A stretch of 64,000 nucleotides of DNA, from assembly GCA_015522685.1 (NCBI GenBank), contig WALU01000032.1:44760-108759 (forward strand), in the 5' to 3' direction. The stretch is from Thermoproteota archaeon. GTDB lineage: Archaea > Korarchaeota > Korarchaeia > Korarchaeales > Korarchaeaceae. Both the position numbers and the translations under genes were made by a program. Each line of letters opens with the position of its first letter. Within the stretch, counting starts at the first letter, position 1. Positions 1 to 9,461 of this stretch are shown here, piece by piece. The notes below the pieces were generated by a model. The model had not been told where the DNA came from, did not search any database, and saw only the letters and a list, made by a program, of their open reading frames with translations.

Positions 1-42
1 GGCAATTTCTTCTACAGCTTTAATAGCAGGTTCTTCAGCCAT
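1..42 (-). CDS. N-terminal fragment of a CDS running off the window edge (MAEEPAIKAVEEIA...)
   Basis: Reverse complement of 1-42 starts with ATG and stays open to the window edge; too short to identify. Confidence 0.4.
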   Translation of the reverse strand, partial: MAEEPAIKAVEEIA

Positions 43-112
43 GTTTAACCCTAAGATCAGAATAGATCTAGAAAATGTAATAACTTTTCCTTGAGAGATT
101 TTATGGTGAGCG

Positions 113-1222
113 GTGATGCTTAGGCTATTACTCGAGAATCTCCACGCTAAGTTAGGTGCGAAGTTTTTCAAATTCGCTGGATGGAACATGCCAATGAAGT
201 ACACAAATTCGCTGAAGGAGACCCTTGCTGTGCGAAATTATGCCGGGGTGTTTGATATATCTCATATGGGTCGATTCATCCTAGAGGGACCTAATGTAAT
301 AGAGTTCCTTCAGAGAGCAACGTCTAATAATATAAAAATTTCAAATGGTAAGACTAGATATACACTAACTCTGAACGAGAATGGTGGCATAAAAGATGAT
401 AATGTAATGTTTAAGCTCTCAGATGATAAAGTATTATTCATTGTCAATGCGTCTAATAGAGAGAAAATATGGAATTGGTTTCAGAATCTCCTCTCACAAT
501 GGAATCTGAATGTTAAAATTAGTGATGAAACTCTAAAAACGGTTATGATAGCTATTCAGGGTCCAAAGGCTAAAAAACTTACTCATGAAGTGTTAGGCAT
601 AACATACAATCTCCGAAAATTTAGGGTAGTAAAAAGTAGACAGAATGGAGTCGATTATGTTCTAAGTACGACGGGATATACAGGAGAAGATGGGTATGAG
701 ATAGTGACCTGGGATATAAAATGGGCAGAGAGGATACTAAATTCTTTGATTGAAAAAGGGACTGTTCCTTGTGGCTTGGTAGCTAGAGACATTCTCAGGC
801 TTGAAGCCGGACTTGTCCTCTATGGGAACGATATAGAAGAGGACATAAACCCATTCGAAGCTAAACTAGACTTCGCGGTCAATCTGTCTAAGGAATACTT
901 CGTAGGTAAAGAGGCTCTAGAAAAAGTGAAACAGAAAGGTATTTCAAGGATAAGAGTTGGATTTTTGAGCAAAACGAGAAATTCTCCTAGGAAGGGTGAT
1001 ACTATATATAAAAACGGCAGTCAAGTAGGGATGATCACTAGCGGAACGTTCAGTCCTACAATAGGCAAAGGGATCGGAATAGGATATATTTCACCGGATT
1101 TAGCAGGAATAGACAAGGAATTAACCGTAAAAGGTGTAAAAGAGCTGAAAGTAAGGATATGCAAACTGCCCTTCTACAATGAAAGTATGTTTGGATGGAG
1201 AAGAAAAACGAGAGCTACCTGA
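113..1222 (+). CDS. gcvT: Aminomethyltransferase (glycine cleavage system T protein)
   Basis: 369 aa; KFAGWNMPMKY, GVFDISHMGR, GLVARDILRLEAGLVLYGNDI motifs typical of GcvT. Confidence 0.93.
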   Translation: MMLRLLLENLHAKLGAKFFKFAGWNMPMKYTNSLKETLAVRNYAGVFDISHMGRFILEGPNVIEFLQRATSNNIKISNGKTRYTLTLNENGGIKDDNVMFKLSDDKVLFIVNASNREKIWNWFQNLLSQWNLNVKISDETLKTVMIAIQGPKAKKLTHEVLGITYNLRKFRVVKSRQNGVDYVLSTTGYTGEDGYEIVTWDIKWAERILNSLIEKGTVPCGLVARDILRLEAGLVLYGNDIEEDINPFEAKLDFAVNLSKEYFVGKEALEKVKQKGISRIRVGFLSKTRNSPRKGDTIYKNGSQVGMITSGTFSPTIGKGIGIGYISPDLAGIDKELTVKGVKELKVRICKLPFYNESMFGWRRKTRAT

Positions 1223-1547
1223 CCTTACCTAACACCACATGACTTACGGTTTTAGCGAGCCTTCTCGTTTCAACTATTTTTACAAGATCTCCCTCACTAA
1301 CCTCCATACATGGAGGAAGATGTGCATGGATTTTGCTTCTTCTTTTCTCATATCTCTTGTATTTCGGTTTATACTGAAGGTATTCTACTAAAACGGTTAT
1401 GGTGCCAGTCATCTTCATGCTTAATACTCTTCCTACGGTAGCCTTCCCTCTAATAGAGATTGATCCATGCCATGGACATCTATCATCATTGCATTCTCTC
1501 TCAGGAGGAACTACATCTCTGATTAGACTTTCAGGTAGCCTTTTCAT
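1215..1547 (-). CDS. rps17: 30S ribosomal protein uS17 (S17P)
   Basis: CPWHGSISIRGK, SKIHAHLPPCMEVSEGDLVKIVETRRLAKTVSHVV motifs; follows Rnp1. Confidence 0.93.
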   Translation of the reverse strand: MKRLPESLIRDVVPPERECNDDRCPWHGSISIRGKATVGRVLSMKMTGTITVLVEYLQYKPKYKRYEKRRSKIHAHLPPCMEVSEGDLVKIVETRRLAKTVSHVVLGKVR

Positions 1548-1762
1548 GCTCTCTTCACCCTCTCCTCAGGCCTTCCTATCAATTTATCACCTATTATGGT
1601 AACTTCCCTATCGTCCGGGAGTCTAAATAAAAATATCCTCTTCTCTTTAGATATCATGGAATCATGCTCCTTGGTCCTTATTATAAGCGTGTTCTTCGTT
1701 TCGTAAATAACTTGGCCCTCAATACTCATCTCTCTTAAATTAGGTGTCAATAACAACATCAC
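1544..1762 (-). CDS. rnp1: Ribonuclease P protein component 1 (Rpp29/Pop4 family)
   Basis: 72 aa; IEGQVIYETKNTLIIRT...DREVTIIGDKLIGRPEERVKR; located between L29 and S17 as in archaea. Confidence 0.85.
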   Translation of the reverse strand: MMLLLTPNLREMSIEGQVIYETKNTLIIRTKEHDSMISKEKRIFLFRLPDDREVTIIGDKLIGRPEERVKRA

Positions 1763-1812
1763 CTCTAAGCCTATTAATTCATGATAGAGAATATTGGATG
1801 GCTTTATTGGCG

Positions 1813-2022
1813 CTATAACTTAATCCCTCTTTCTCTGAGAATTGTTAGTATTCTAGCCTTCTCTTTTCTCAAGGATCTGCTTAAGTGTATCTTCTCAGCT
1901 GCGCCCAGCAGTCTCTTAGCCTCCATTAAAAAATACTCTTTTTCAACATCCCTTAATCTCTCAAATAGCTCTTCATTAGTCATTCCTCTCAATTCTTCAA
2001 CTTCCCTTGGTGACATTGCCAT
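1813..2022 (-). CDS. rpl29: 50S ribosomal protein uL29 (L29P)
   Basis: MSPREVEELRGMTNEELFERLRDVEKEYFLMEAKR; start placed at the internal Met (MAMSPREV), overlapping the 3' end of S3. Confidence 0.88.
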   Translation of the reverse strand: MAMSPREVEELRGMTNEELFERLRDVEKEYFLMEAKRLLGAAEKIHLSRSLRKEKARILTILRERGIKL

Positions 2023-2830
2023 CCACCTCCTCAGAAGGTTTATCTTCTCCCTTCTCATTATCCTTATTTAGGCTTTCTTGCTCCTCAGCTTGACCAGTTT
2101 CTTCCTTGATAGCAGGTTCTATGGCCTCTACAAGCTCCTCAGGAACCTCCACACTAACCTCTGGCGTAGTTAACTTCTCCCTTTCCTCACTGAGCTTCTG
2201 TTTAACCTCCTCTATTAGCTTCTCATTTATCCTTATTTCATCAGCTCTCTCTACATCAGGTCTTACTATTCTAACTTTCACTCCTATAATACCTTGAGGC
2301 ATGAGTATGTGCTTTACGATATAATCAACCTTCTCTATCTGATCCTGTCCACACCTGTAAATGACTCCCGCTCTAAATCTCTCTTCTCTCGCTCTTTGGC
2401 TACCGAACTTACCAGATAGTCTTATCTCTACTCCCTTAGCTCCAGCCATCATGACACGCCTAAGAGTGGAAAAAGCTACCCTTTTATACCTCTCTCCTCT
2501 AGCTATCCTCCTAGCTATATAACTAGCAACTATTCTTGCACTTAAGAATGGCTCCTCTACCTTTTTAGCCTGAATGTAAGGATTAGAAATACCTAAATTT
2601 TCTTTTATCATCTCGCCTATCTTCTTAGAAGTTCTTCCTCCTCTTCCTATTATTATACCTGGTCTCTCCACGTAAACGGTTATTATATCCCTCACAGGAG
2701 TAGAGGATACATTGACCCCATGAAAGCCTGCCTTTTCGGCTACTCTCTCCATGAGTTCATGGAGAGAATAACGGACAATGCCTTCTTGGACTACCTTCTT
2801 ATAACTAGGCTGAGTTTTCATACTACTCAT
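1997..2830 (-). CDS. rps3: 30S ribosomal protein uS3 (S3P), with a long acidic C-terminal tail
   Basis: KH motif PGIIIGRGGRTSKKIGE, GVEIRLSGKFGSQRARE, MPQGIIGVKVRIV. Confidence 0.95.
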   Translation of the reverse strand: MSSMKTQPSYKKVVQEGIVRYSLHELMERVAEKAGFHGVNVSSTPVRDIITVYVERPGIIIGRGGRTSKKIGEMIKENLGISNPYIQAKKVEEPFLSARIVASYIARRIARGERYKRVAFSTLRRVMMAGAKGVEIRLSGKFGSQRAREERFRAGVIYRCGQDQIEKVDYIVKHILMPQGIIGVKVRIVRPDVERADEIRINEKLIEEVKQKLSEEREKLTTPEVSVEVPEELVEAIEPAIKEETGQAEEQESLNKDNEKGEDKPSEEVDGNVTKGS

Positions 2831-3297
2831 TCTTCCACCTCTCTTTCCTCTAATACTATCTCTACGTGAACCATCTGCTCAATCCTAGGACTAGCTCTCC
2901 CATATGCTCTGGGAAATATCCTCTTAAGCTTTGCACCTATTTGAGCGGCGGCATGTTTAACATAAAGGTTGTCCGGATCTAAGTCCTTACTAGTTGCATT
3001 ATGCTCTGCACTTTTCAGGATCTTCTTCACAAGCTTGGCGGCCTTCACCGGATATCTGCCGGGTTTCCACTCCTTCAGCTCCTTTCTATGAGGCACTGTT
3101 CTCTTAAACCTTCTAAAGGGTACGGCCCTCTTTAGAGCTATCACATCATCAAGTATCTGATAAGCCTCAGAGAGCTCCTTTCCTCTAATGCTCCTTAGAA
3201 GCTCTACTGTTTCTTTAAATGATACCCTTAGATCCCTTCCAGAAGCCATTGCCTCTCGCTCGTCAGTAGCGCTATATGAGTATCCCCATGTTGGCAA
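2827..3297 (-). CDS. rpl22: 50S ribosomal protein uL22 (L22P)
   Basis: VSFKETVELLRSIRGKELSEAYQILDDVIALKRAVPF, FPRAYGRASPRIEQMVHVEIVL. Confidence 0.93.
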   Translation of the reverse strand: MPTWGYSYSATDEREAMASGRDLRVSFKETVELLRSIRGKELSEAYQILDDVIALKRAVPFRRFKRTVPHRKELKEWKPGRYPVKAAKLVKKILKSAEHNATSKDLDPDNLYVKHAAAQIGAKLKRIFPRAYGRASPRIEQMVHVEIVLEEREVEE

Positions 3298-3344
3298 CTT
3301 TCTTTACCTCCTTCGGTTGGCATACCTTGGAGGTGTTTATAAAA

Positions 3345-4049
3345 ATGCTTGAAGCTGTCAGCTTAGTAGCTATAGATGTAGATGGTACCCTAACTTATAA
3401 GGAGCCATATATTCACTTGGGTGCCATTAAATCTCTTAGATCTCTAGGTAAGGAGGTACCTATCACCTTGGTTACTGGAAATCCTTATCCTATCGCCTAT
3501 GCTCTCACCGTTTATCTGAGGCCATATGACAAAGTGATAGGTATAGCAGAAAACGGTGCTGTAATCTATATAGGAAATAGAGAGATATTAGAGGGAAATA
3601 TTGAAGTGATGGAAAATGTGAGGAAATTTTTGATGAAGCGAGGATACTATAAATATATTTCTGAAGATTCCAAATTCAGATTTGTGGATATAGCGCTCAG
3701 AATGAAGCCGGAGGATCAGGAGAGGCTGAAGAAGGATTTATCTGAGGCTGGATTTGATGTTGAGACAACTTCCAGTGGATACGCTATACATGTACTTCCA
3801 CGAGAAATCAGCAAAGGAACAGGTCTTCTTACCCTATGCAAGGAGATGAATATAAGTTGTAAAGAAGTCGTAGCGATAGGGGACTCCTATAACGACATAA
3901 GCATGTTCTCTGCCGCTGGTCTCTCTATAACCCTCCCAAATGCTCCTGAAGATGTGAAAAAGAAAGCAGATATTGTGATAGGCGGACCTGGTTATGGCTA
4001 TAGCCTGCCTTTGGCCCTAAAAGTGGTTAAAAGGATCATTTCTCCTTAG
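3345..4049 (+). CDS. Archaeal phosphoglycolate phosphatase-type HAD hydrolase
   Basis: VAIDVDGTLTY, LVTGN, GDSYNDISMFSAAG motifs; start moved to ATG 3345, preceded by ggaggtg, which avoids overlap with the divergent rpl22. Confidence 0.85.
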   Translation: MLEAVSLVAIDVDGTLTYKEPYIHLGAIKSLRSLGKEVPITLVTGNPYPIAYALTVYLRPYDKVIGIAENGAVIYIGNREILEGNIEVMENVRKFLMKRGYYKYISEDSKFRFVDIALRMKPEDQERLKKDLSEAGFDVETTSSGYAIHVLPREISKGTGLLTLCKEMNISCKEVVAIGDSYNDISMFSAAGLSITLPNAPEDVKKKADIVIGGPGYGYSLPLALKVVKRIISP

Positions 4050-5004
4050 ATTCTCTTCTCTTAGAACCTCTTTCGAGCTTGATCCTCCAGTACACATAAG
4101 CACTAACTATTATTGGGAGTATTGAAGCTAATAATATCTCTTGCACAGGAAGATGAGGTTCCGTCTTTTGTACTATGACTATTAAAGACTTTCCATCCTC
4201 TTGAAGCTGAGGAACGAATTCCCATAAGGCATCATTCCATAATACTAGCTTAGGAGTGGGACTTCCTCCTAAAACCTCAATGTTATTGTTTGTAAAGTTG
4301 ACCCACACATTAGCGGATATATCGTTTGGTAAGGCTATGGTTAAAGGGGTTAGATCTATATAATAGTAGCCACTAGTGCTTTTTCTTAATTCCAGAGGGA
4401 GCGTGTCAACTGTAACAGCGTAATCTACAATCATAGCCCCGGTGGCAGCTTGGATCTCAGTCTTGTAGGATACACTGAGGCGCTTAATCTTGCTATCTCT
4501 CGTTGAGCAAGAAGCTATGGCAGTTATTCCCGTATAGTTTACGAAGGGAGTGACTCTATATGTCACATTAACAAAATTCCACCTTATACCGTATAATAGA
4601 AGAAACTTATCTCCATAGAGGAAGTTCATCATAGTATAGACTGTTGCATTGTTAAATTGCCCCATTGCTGCAGCCTTGGTGAAGAAGCTAGCTCTTATTG
4701 TAGGCTCTCCCGGTCTAGGGATGGCAATCATAGAATAGGTCCCTCTAGGGCCGGCTTGGGTCATTTTCAATGTTATGTTTCCACTATAGTTGATCCAATT
4801 AAGGATGGGAGCCTTTAGCATATTGGAGAAGTATAGAGTCTCTGGCTTATGTATAAGACGAAATATCTCCGCTTTCATTGTAGTAGATAGATCATTATGA
4901 ATCTCTATTGTCACTTTAGGCATAGGTCTCGATGAATGAGCTGGTAGCACGTTAAGGCTAATGAGAATGATAGATGCTATCAGTACTGTTTGAAGTTTTC
5001 TCAT
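4036..5004 (-). CDS. Secreted/membrane-anchored protein of unknown function
   Basis: N-terminal signal peptide-like segment, many N-glycosylation-type NxT/S sites, C-terminal TM helix followed by KLERGSKRRESKEK. Confidence 0.6.
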   Translation of the reverse strand: MRKLQTVLIASIILISLNVLPAHSSRPMPKVTIEIHNDLSTTMKAEIFRLIHKPETLYFSNMLKAPILNWINYSGNITLKMTQAGPRGTYSMIAIPRPGEPTIRASFFTKAAAMGQFNNATVYTMMNFLYGDKFLLLYGIRWNFVNVTYRVTPFVNYTGITAIASCSTRDSKIKRLSVSYKTEIQAATGAMIVDYAVTVDTLPLELRKSTSGYYYIDLTPLTIALPNDISANVWVNFTNNNIEVLGGSPTPKLVLWNDALWEFVPQLQEDGKSLIVIVQKTEPHLPVQEILLASILPIIVSAYVYWRIKLERGSKRRESKEK

Positions 5005-5072
5005 GATTCACACCTTTCGACAAACCCTAACTGCATTCTTTATTTAAATAACCACCCTCAACTTACTCGGAT

Positions 5073-7562
5073 ATGTCTAACAAGAAGGGTATCTTACTCT
5101 CAGTGTTTTACTTAGGCAGTGATAAAACTGCTATACTGAAATTTTATGACCTTGAAAATGGCCAGGTTTTCCTAGTTAAAGATAGTACTGACCATAAGCC
5201 CTACCTTCTCACTAATGCTCCTCCAGACATTATAGAAAATATCTTACCTCCCAATCTTATCTCTCGTATCTATAATATCTCCACAGTGAATAAGTATGAT
5301 GTCCTTCGAGATCAGCAGATTGGGCTAACTAAGATTGAAGCCAAAGATCCCCTGGCGATCGGAGGATCTTCCCATAATATAAGAGACGAGCTTGTTAAGA
5401 AGGGATTTAACGTTTGGGAGGCTAAGATAAAATACTACGACTGCTATGTCTACGATAGAGGTCTAATACCCGGATGCTCATATGAGGTAGATGAAGAAGG
5501 TAATTTAAGGAGGACTTTAATTGAGAGGAATCTACCCGGTGAGTTCAGGGATCTAAATCCTAAAATAAAGGAAATTTTGGGATCATTCATACCACTATTT
5601 GATGAACCTTCGCCACCGATGCGCAATGCTGCTCTTGATATAGAAGTTCTATCTTCTCCAGATAGGATACCAGATCCCTCGAAGCCGGATAGGCCTGTTG
5701 CCGCTGTGGCATTGGTGGATAGTGATGGAAGAAAGGAGGTCCATGTACTGGCTAGAGGAGGGGATATACCAGATAAGTTGAGAAATGGAGCCAGAATTGT
5801 GAAGTATGAAAATGAAGGGAGGCTTATAAGATCAGTCCTAGATATAATCTCAGATTATCCCATAATCTTCACCTACAATGGAGATAATTTCGATATGCCT
5901 TACTTGGCCAGAAGGGCTAGAGAGTTGGGTGTAAGTGATAGGCCTATAAGGCTAGAGAGGGATCGCGCTCTGCTGGATACTGGAATGCATATAGATCTAT
6001 ACAAACTTTTCAGTAACAGATCAATTCAAGTTTACGTTTTCGGCAACAAATATCTGGGTTATACATTAGATGAGGTCTCTGAAGCTCTACTAGGAGAAGG
6101 AAAGATTCAACTAGGGACTAGAGACTTTTACTCGGTTGGAGTGAAGGATTTAGCGGAGTATTGCTTACAAGATGCGGAACTCACTTTCAAACTAGGAAAT
6201 ATAGGATCAAGGGAATTGATACATCTGCTGTTCCTCCTATCTAGGATAAGCAAGATGTCCTTAGAAGAGGTGTCTAGACAAGGTGTCTCTTCATGGATAA
6301 GAAACATGATATTCTTCGAATACAGGAAAAGAAATTGGTTAATACCAGAGAAAGATGAAATAAAGGCCATTAGAGGAGAGAGAACATATTCCCAAGCAAT
6401 AATAAAGGGAAAGAAGTATATGGGAGCCATAGTGCTTGAACCTGTACCAGGAGTACACTTTAACGTAGCTGTCATGGATTTCGCAAGCCTATATCCTTCC
6501 ATAATAGGGAGATGGAAGGTGAGTTTTGAGACAATAAATTGCCCTCATACTGATTGTAAGGACAACAAACCAGTTAGGGAATTGCCCCACTGGATCTGTA
6601 AGAAAGGGCTTGGCATAATTCCTTATATGATCCAAGCTCTCAGAGATGTGAGAGTCAGGAGATATAAGAGGATAGCTAGAGAAGAAAAGAACGAGGAAAT
6701 GAGAAGGTGGTACGATACAGTTCAGAGAAGCCTCAAGGTATTCCTCAATGCTTCTTATGGGATATTTGGATATGAGAATTTTCCTTTATACTCTCCACCT
6801 GCAGCGGAAATGATCACAGCTCTAGCAAGGAAATCAATGGTCCTTTCGATAGAGGAGGCTAAAAAAATGGGGCTAAAAGTGATATATGGTGATACAGATA
6901 GCTTATTCATAAAACAAGCTACAAAAAGTAGCATTGAATCCTTGGAGGCTGTTATAGAATCTAAGCTTGGTATAGATCTAGAGCTGGATAAGTGGTATCG
7001 CTACGTTGTCCTATCTAAGCTAAAGAAGAACTACCTAGGAGTTACAAAAGAGGGAGTTATTGATGTAAAAGGTCTCCTAGGTAAAAAGAGGAACATACCC
7101 AGATTTGTGAAAGAAGCATTCAATGAGGTCTTAGAAATTTTGAGGGGTGTCGAGGCTCCTGAGGAATTTGAGGAGGCCAAGCATAAAGTAGCTGAAACCA
7201 TAAAGTTATATGTTAAAAAATTAAAATCAGGTGAATTTGATCTAGAGGAATTAGCTTTCAGAACAATGCTCTCTAAGAGATTAGATAGCTACAAAAAAAC
7301 AACGCCGCAGCATGTTAAGGTAGCTAGAATGATGGAAAGCATGGGTTACAAGATAGTACCTGGCCAGGTTATAAAATACGTTAAAGTTAGGGGTAGAGAG
7401 GGGGTCATGCCAATTGAGCTGGCCAATAAATCCCAGATAGACAAAGGAAAATACTTAGAAATAATAAAAACAACATTTGAGCAAATACTTGATTCCTTAG
7501 ATATGAATTTCGATAGCATAGTCAAAGAGAGGAAATCAACTAGCTTGGAGGAATTCTTCTAG
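5073..7562 (+). CDS. polB: Family B DNA polymerase
   Basis: Exo motifs LDIE, YNGDNFDMPYL, YCLQDAEL; pol motifs DFASLYPSII, KVFLNASYG, YGDTDS. Confidence 0.96.
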   Translation: MSNKKGILLSVFYLGSDKTAILKFYDLENGQVFLVKDSTDHKPYLLTNAPPDIIENILPPNLISRIYNISTVNKYDVLRDQQIGLTKIEAKDPLAIGGSSHNIRDELVKKGFNVWEAKIKYYDCYVYDRGLIPGCSYEVDEEGNLRRTLIERNLPGEFRDLNPKIKEILGSFIPLFDEPSPPMRNAALDIEVLSSPDRIPDPSKPDRPVAAVALVDSDGRKEVHVLARGGDIPDKLRNGARIVKYENEGRLIRSVLDIISDYPIIFTYNGDNFDMPYLARRARELGVSDRPIRLERDRALLDTGMHIDLYKLFSNRSIQVYVFGNKYLGYTLDEVSEALLGEGKIQLGTRDFYSVGVKDLAEYCLQDAELTFKLGNIGSRELIHLLFLLSRISKMSLEEVSRQGVSSWIRNMIFFEYRKRNWLIPEKDEIKAIRGERTYSQAIIKGKKYMGAIVLEPVPGVHFNVAVMDFASLYPSIIGRWKVSFETINCPHTDCKDNKPVRELPHWICKKGLGIIPYMIQALRDVRVRRYKRIAREEKNEEMRRWYDTVQRSLKVFLNASYGIFGYENFPLYSPPAAEMITALARKSMVLSIEEAKKMGLKVIYGDTDSLFIKQATKSSIESLEAVIESKLGIDLELDKWYRYVVLSKLKKNYLGVTKEGVIDVKGLLGKKRNIPRFVKEAFNEVLEILRGVEAPEEFEEAKHKVAETIKLYVKKLKSGEFDLEELAFRTMLSKRLDSYKKTTPQHVKVARMMESMGYKIVPGQVIKYVKVRGREGVMPIELANKSQIDKGKYLEIIKTTFEQILDSLDMNFDSIVKERKSTSLEEFF

Positions 7563-9461
7563 CTTCCTCTTTACTCTTCTACTAACTATGGCCCCATCTA
7601 TTTTCCCTCTAACTTCCTTCATAACCTCTCCCATTATCATACCAAAGGATCTCTCTCCTCTTTCTCTAATAATTTCAGATTTTCTTATCAAGATCTCCTT
7701 TATTATGGAATCTAACTTCTCCATAGATATCTGATGATCTTTGACATAATATTCGGCGCTTGTATATTCCCCTTTTGCGATAGCTCTCAAAACTTCCGGT
7801 ACAGCTTCCTTAGCAAGCCTACCTTCTCCCAGCAGCTTGGCGATCTCTATGAAATTATCTTCTTTGAGCTTTTCAATGGGTTCTTCATCTCTCTTAAGAG
7901 ATCTGATCACTGATATGAGCATGGAGGCCAAGAACCTAGTTGGAACATTATACTTCGAGATTCTTTCAAAGAGAGCCACTTTATCTTCATCAAATAGTTC
8001 CCAAGCTAGGTCCTCCGTAAGGTTATATCGCTCAACTAGCTTCTCAACGATCTGCTCAGGAGCTGGTGGAAGATACTTTATCCTTCTAAGGATAGGTACT
8101 GTCTTAACTGGTAAAACATCAGTTTCAGGATACATTCTCGCCGAACCTGGTATGGGTCTCATAAAGGATGTATTACCATCGAGTAAAGCTCTCCTAGTCT
8201 CATTAGGGACTCTCTTAAGGGCGTACTTAAGTCTCTCTCTTATAGATCCAAAAGCCAGCTCTACAGGCTTTCTTTTACCCATAACGAGTATGAAAGAATC
8301 TCCTTCCTCACATGATAACTCTGATCTCACTCTCCTAACGTGATCCTCATCTATTCCATAATTGGGCAGCTCATCTCCGTGTAATATTCCCTTAACCCCC
8401 CCAAATACCTTAGCATAATCAGATAACTCTGTCCCAAATCTCCTTCCAAGCTGGATTTCACTCCCTAATATGCCGGAGAATCCGACAACCCTCATCCCAT
8501 ATACCTTATCTCCTCTAGCTAGCGCTTTCCTTACAAGGTGAGACTTGGAATCAGCTAAAGCATTCGTTACATCTACTATGGGTGTCCTCAAATATTCTTC
8601 CTTGATACCCCTAGATATCAAGCTATCTTTGATCTTTATGAGGGTTATCTGTCTCTGAACCTCCCTTCTCACAATCTCCGGTATTAAATCTAGATCTTGC
8701 ACTCCTTTTATCTCCTGCCTAGCTCCATCCCTTATGGATACGTTGATATCCTGCCTTATTGTCCCTAACCCCCTCTGAACCCTGCCTGTAGCTCTGAGCA
8801 TTCTTCCAAGTTTAAGAGCTGCCTCTTTAGCTTGATCTGGGTGCCAAATGTCTGGTTTAGTTGCCAACTCTACTAGAGGAATACCAAGCCTATCCAACCT
8901 ATACTTGGCTATTTCAGGCCTGCTTTCAACTATATAAGCGGATTCTTCCTCTAAACATAGAGTAGCCATCCTCACAAAACCCCAATTAGTTTCTATACAG
9001 CTCTCCTTTCCTCCAATAGCTACAAGGGCTGTTCTTTGAAAGCCAGTAGTGTTACTCCCATCCACAACTATCTTCCTCATAACATGAATTTCATCTATGG
9101 GCTTCATTTTCAACATCAAGGCTATGGTTAGAGCGATCTCCAGAGCATCCTCATTTAGTGGATATGGAGGAGATTCATCAGCTTCAACTTCACATGTGTT
9201 ATCATAATATACACCATAAAGGAACATCCTTCTTCTCAGAGATTCAAATTTAGCAGCTGGATCCACAGCTCCTAGCTCACTGTAGGAGATACCTAGCTTT
9301 CTCTTGATCCACGAATCTGGTTCATCCTCTCTCATAATTGATGGGCATTCACAGAAGAGTTTATGAGAATTAAGTCTCTGATGAATCTCAAGGCCGACCT
9401 TAAGACCTAAATCCTTATAGTCTAGATCCGTAAGCTCACCTCCAGCAGGAGGGGAATACAT
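7536..9461 (-). CDS. gatE: Glutamyl-tRNA(Gln) amidotransferase subunit E
   Basis: GLEIHQRLNSHKLFC, GSNTTGFQRTALVA, RQDINVSIRDGARQEIKGVQDL; followed upstream by gatD. Confidence 0.95.
   Translation of the reverse strand: MYSPPAGGELTDLDYKDLGLKVGLEIHQRLNSHKLFCECPSIMREDEPDSWIKRKLGISYSELGAVDPAAKFESLRRRMFLYGVYYDNTCEVEADESPPYPLNEDALEIALTIALMLKMKPIDEIHVMRKIVVDGSNTTGFQRTALVAIGGKESCIETNWGFVRMATLCLEEESAYIVESRPEIAKYRLDRLGIPLVELATKPDIWHPDQAKEAALKLGRMLRATGRVQRGLGTIRQDINVSIRDGARQEIKGVQDLDLIPEIVRREVQRQITLIKIKDSLISRGIKEEYLRTPIVDVTNALADSKSHLVRKALARGDKVYGMRVVGFSGILGSEIQLGRRFGTELSDYAKVFGGVKGILHGDELPNYGIDEDHVRRVRSELSCEEGDSFILVMGKRKPVELAFGSIRERLKYALKRVPNETRRALLDGNTSFMRPIPGSARMYPETDVLPVKTVPILRRIKYLPPAPEQIVEKLVERYNLTEDLAWELFDEDKVALFERISKYNVPTRFLASMLISVIRSLKRDEEPIEKLKEDNFIEIAKLLGEGRLAKEAVPEVLRAIAKGEYTSAEYYVKDHQISMEKLDSIIKEILIRKSEIIRERGERSFGMIMGEVMKEVRGKIDGAIVSRRVKRKLEEFLQAS

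Noticed and set aside
1781-2297. Plus ORFs opposite L29/S3
   Set aside because: Antisense shadows of well-supported ribosomal protein genes.
7837-8343. 168-aa plus ORF
   Set aside because: Antisense to gatE, no recognisable domain, Ser/Leu-rich composition.
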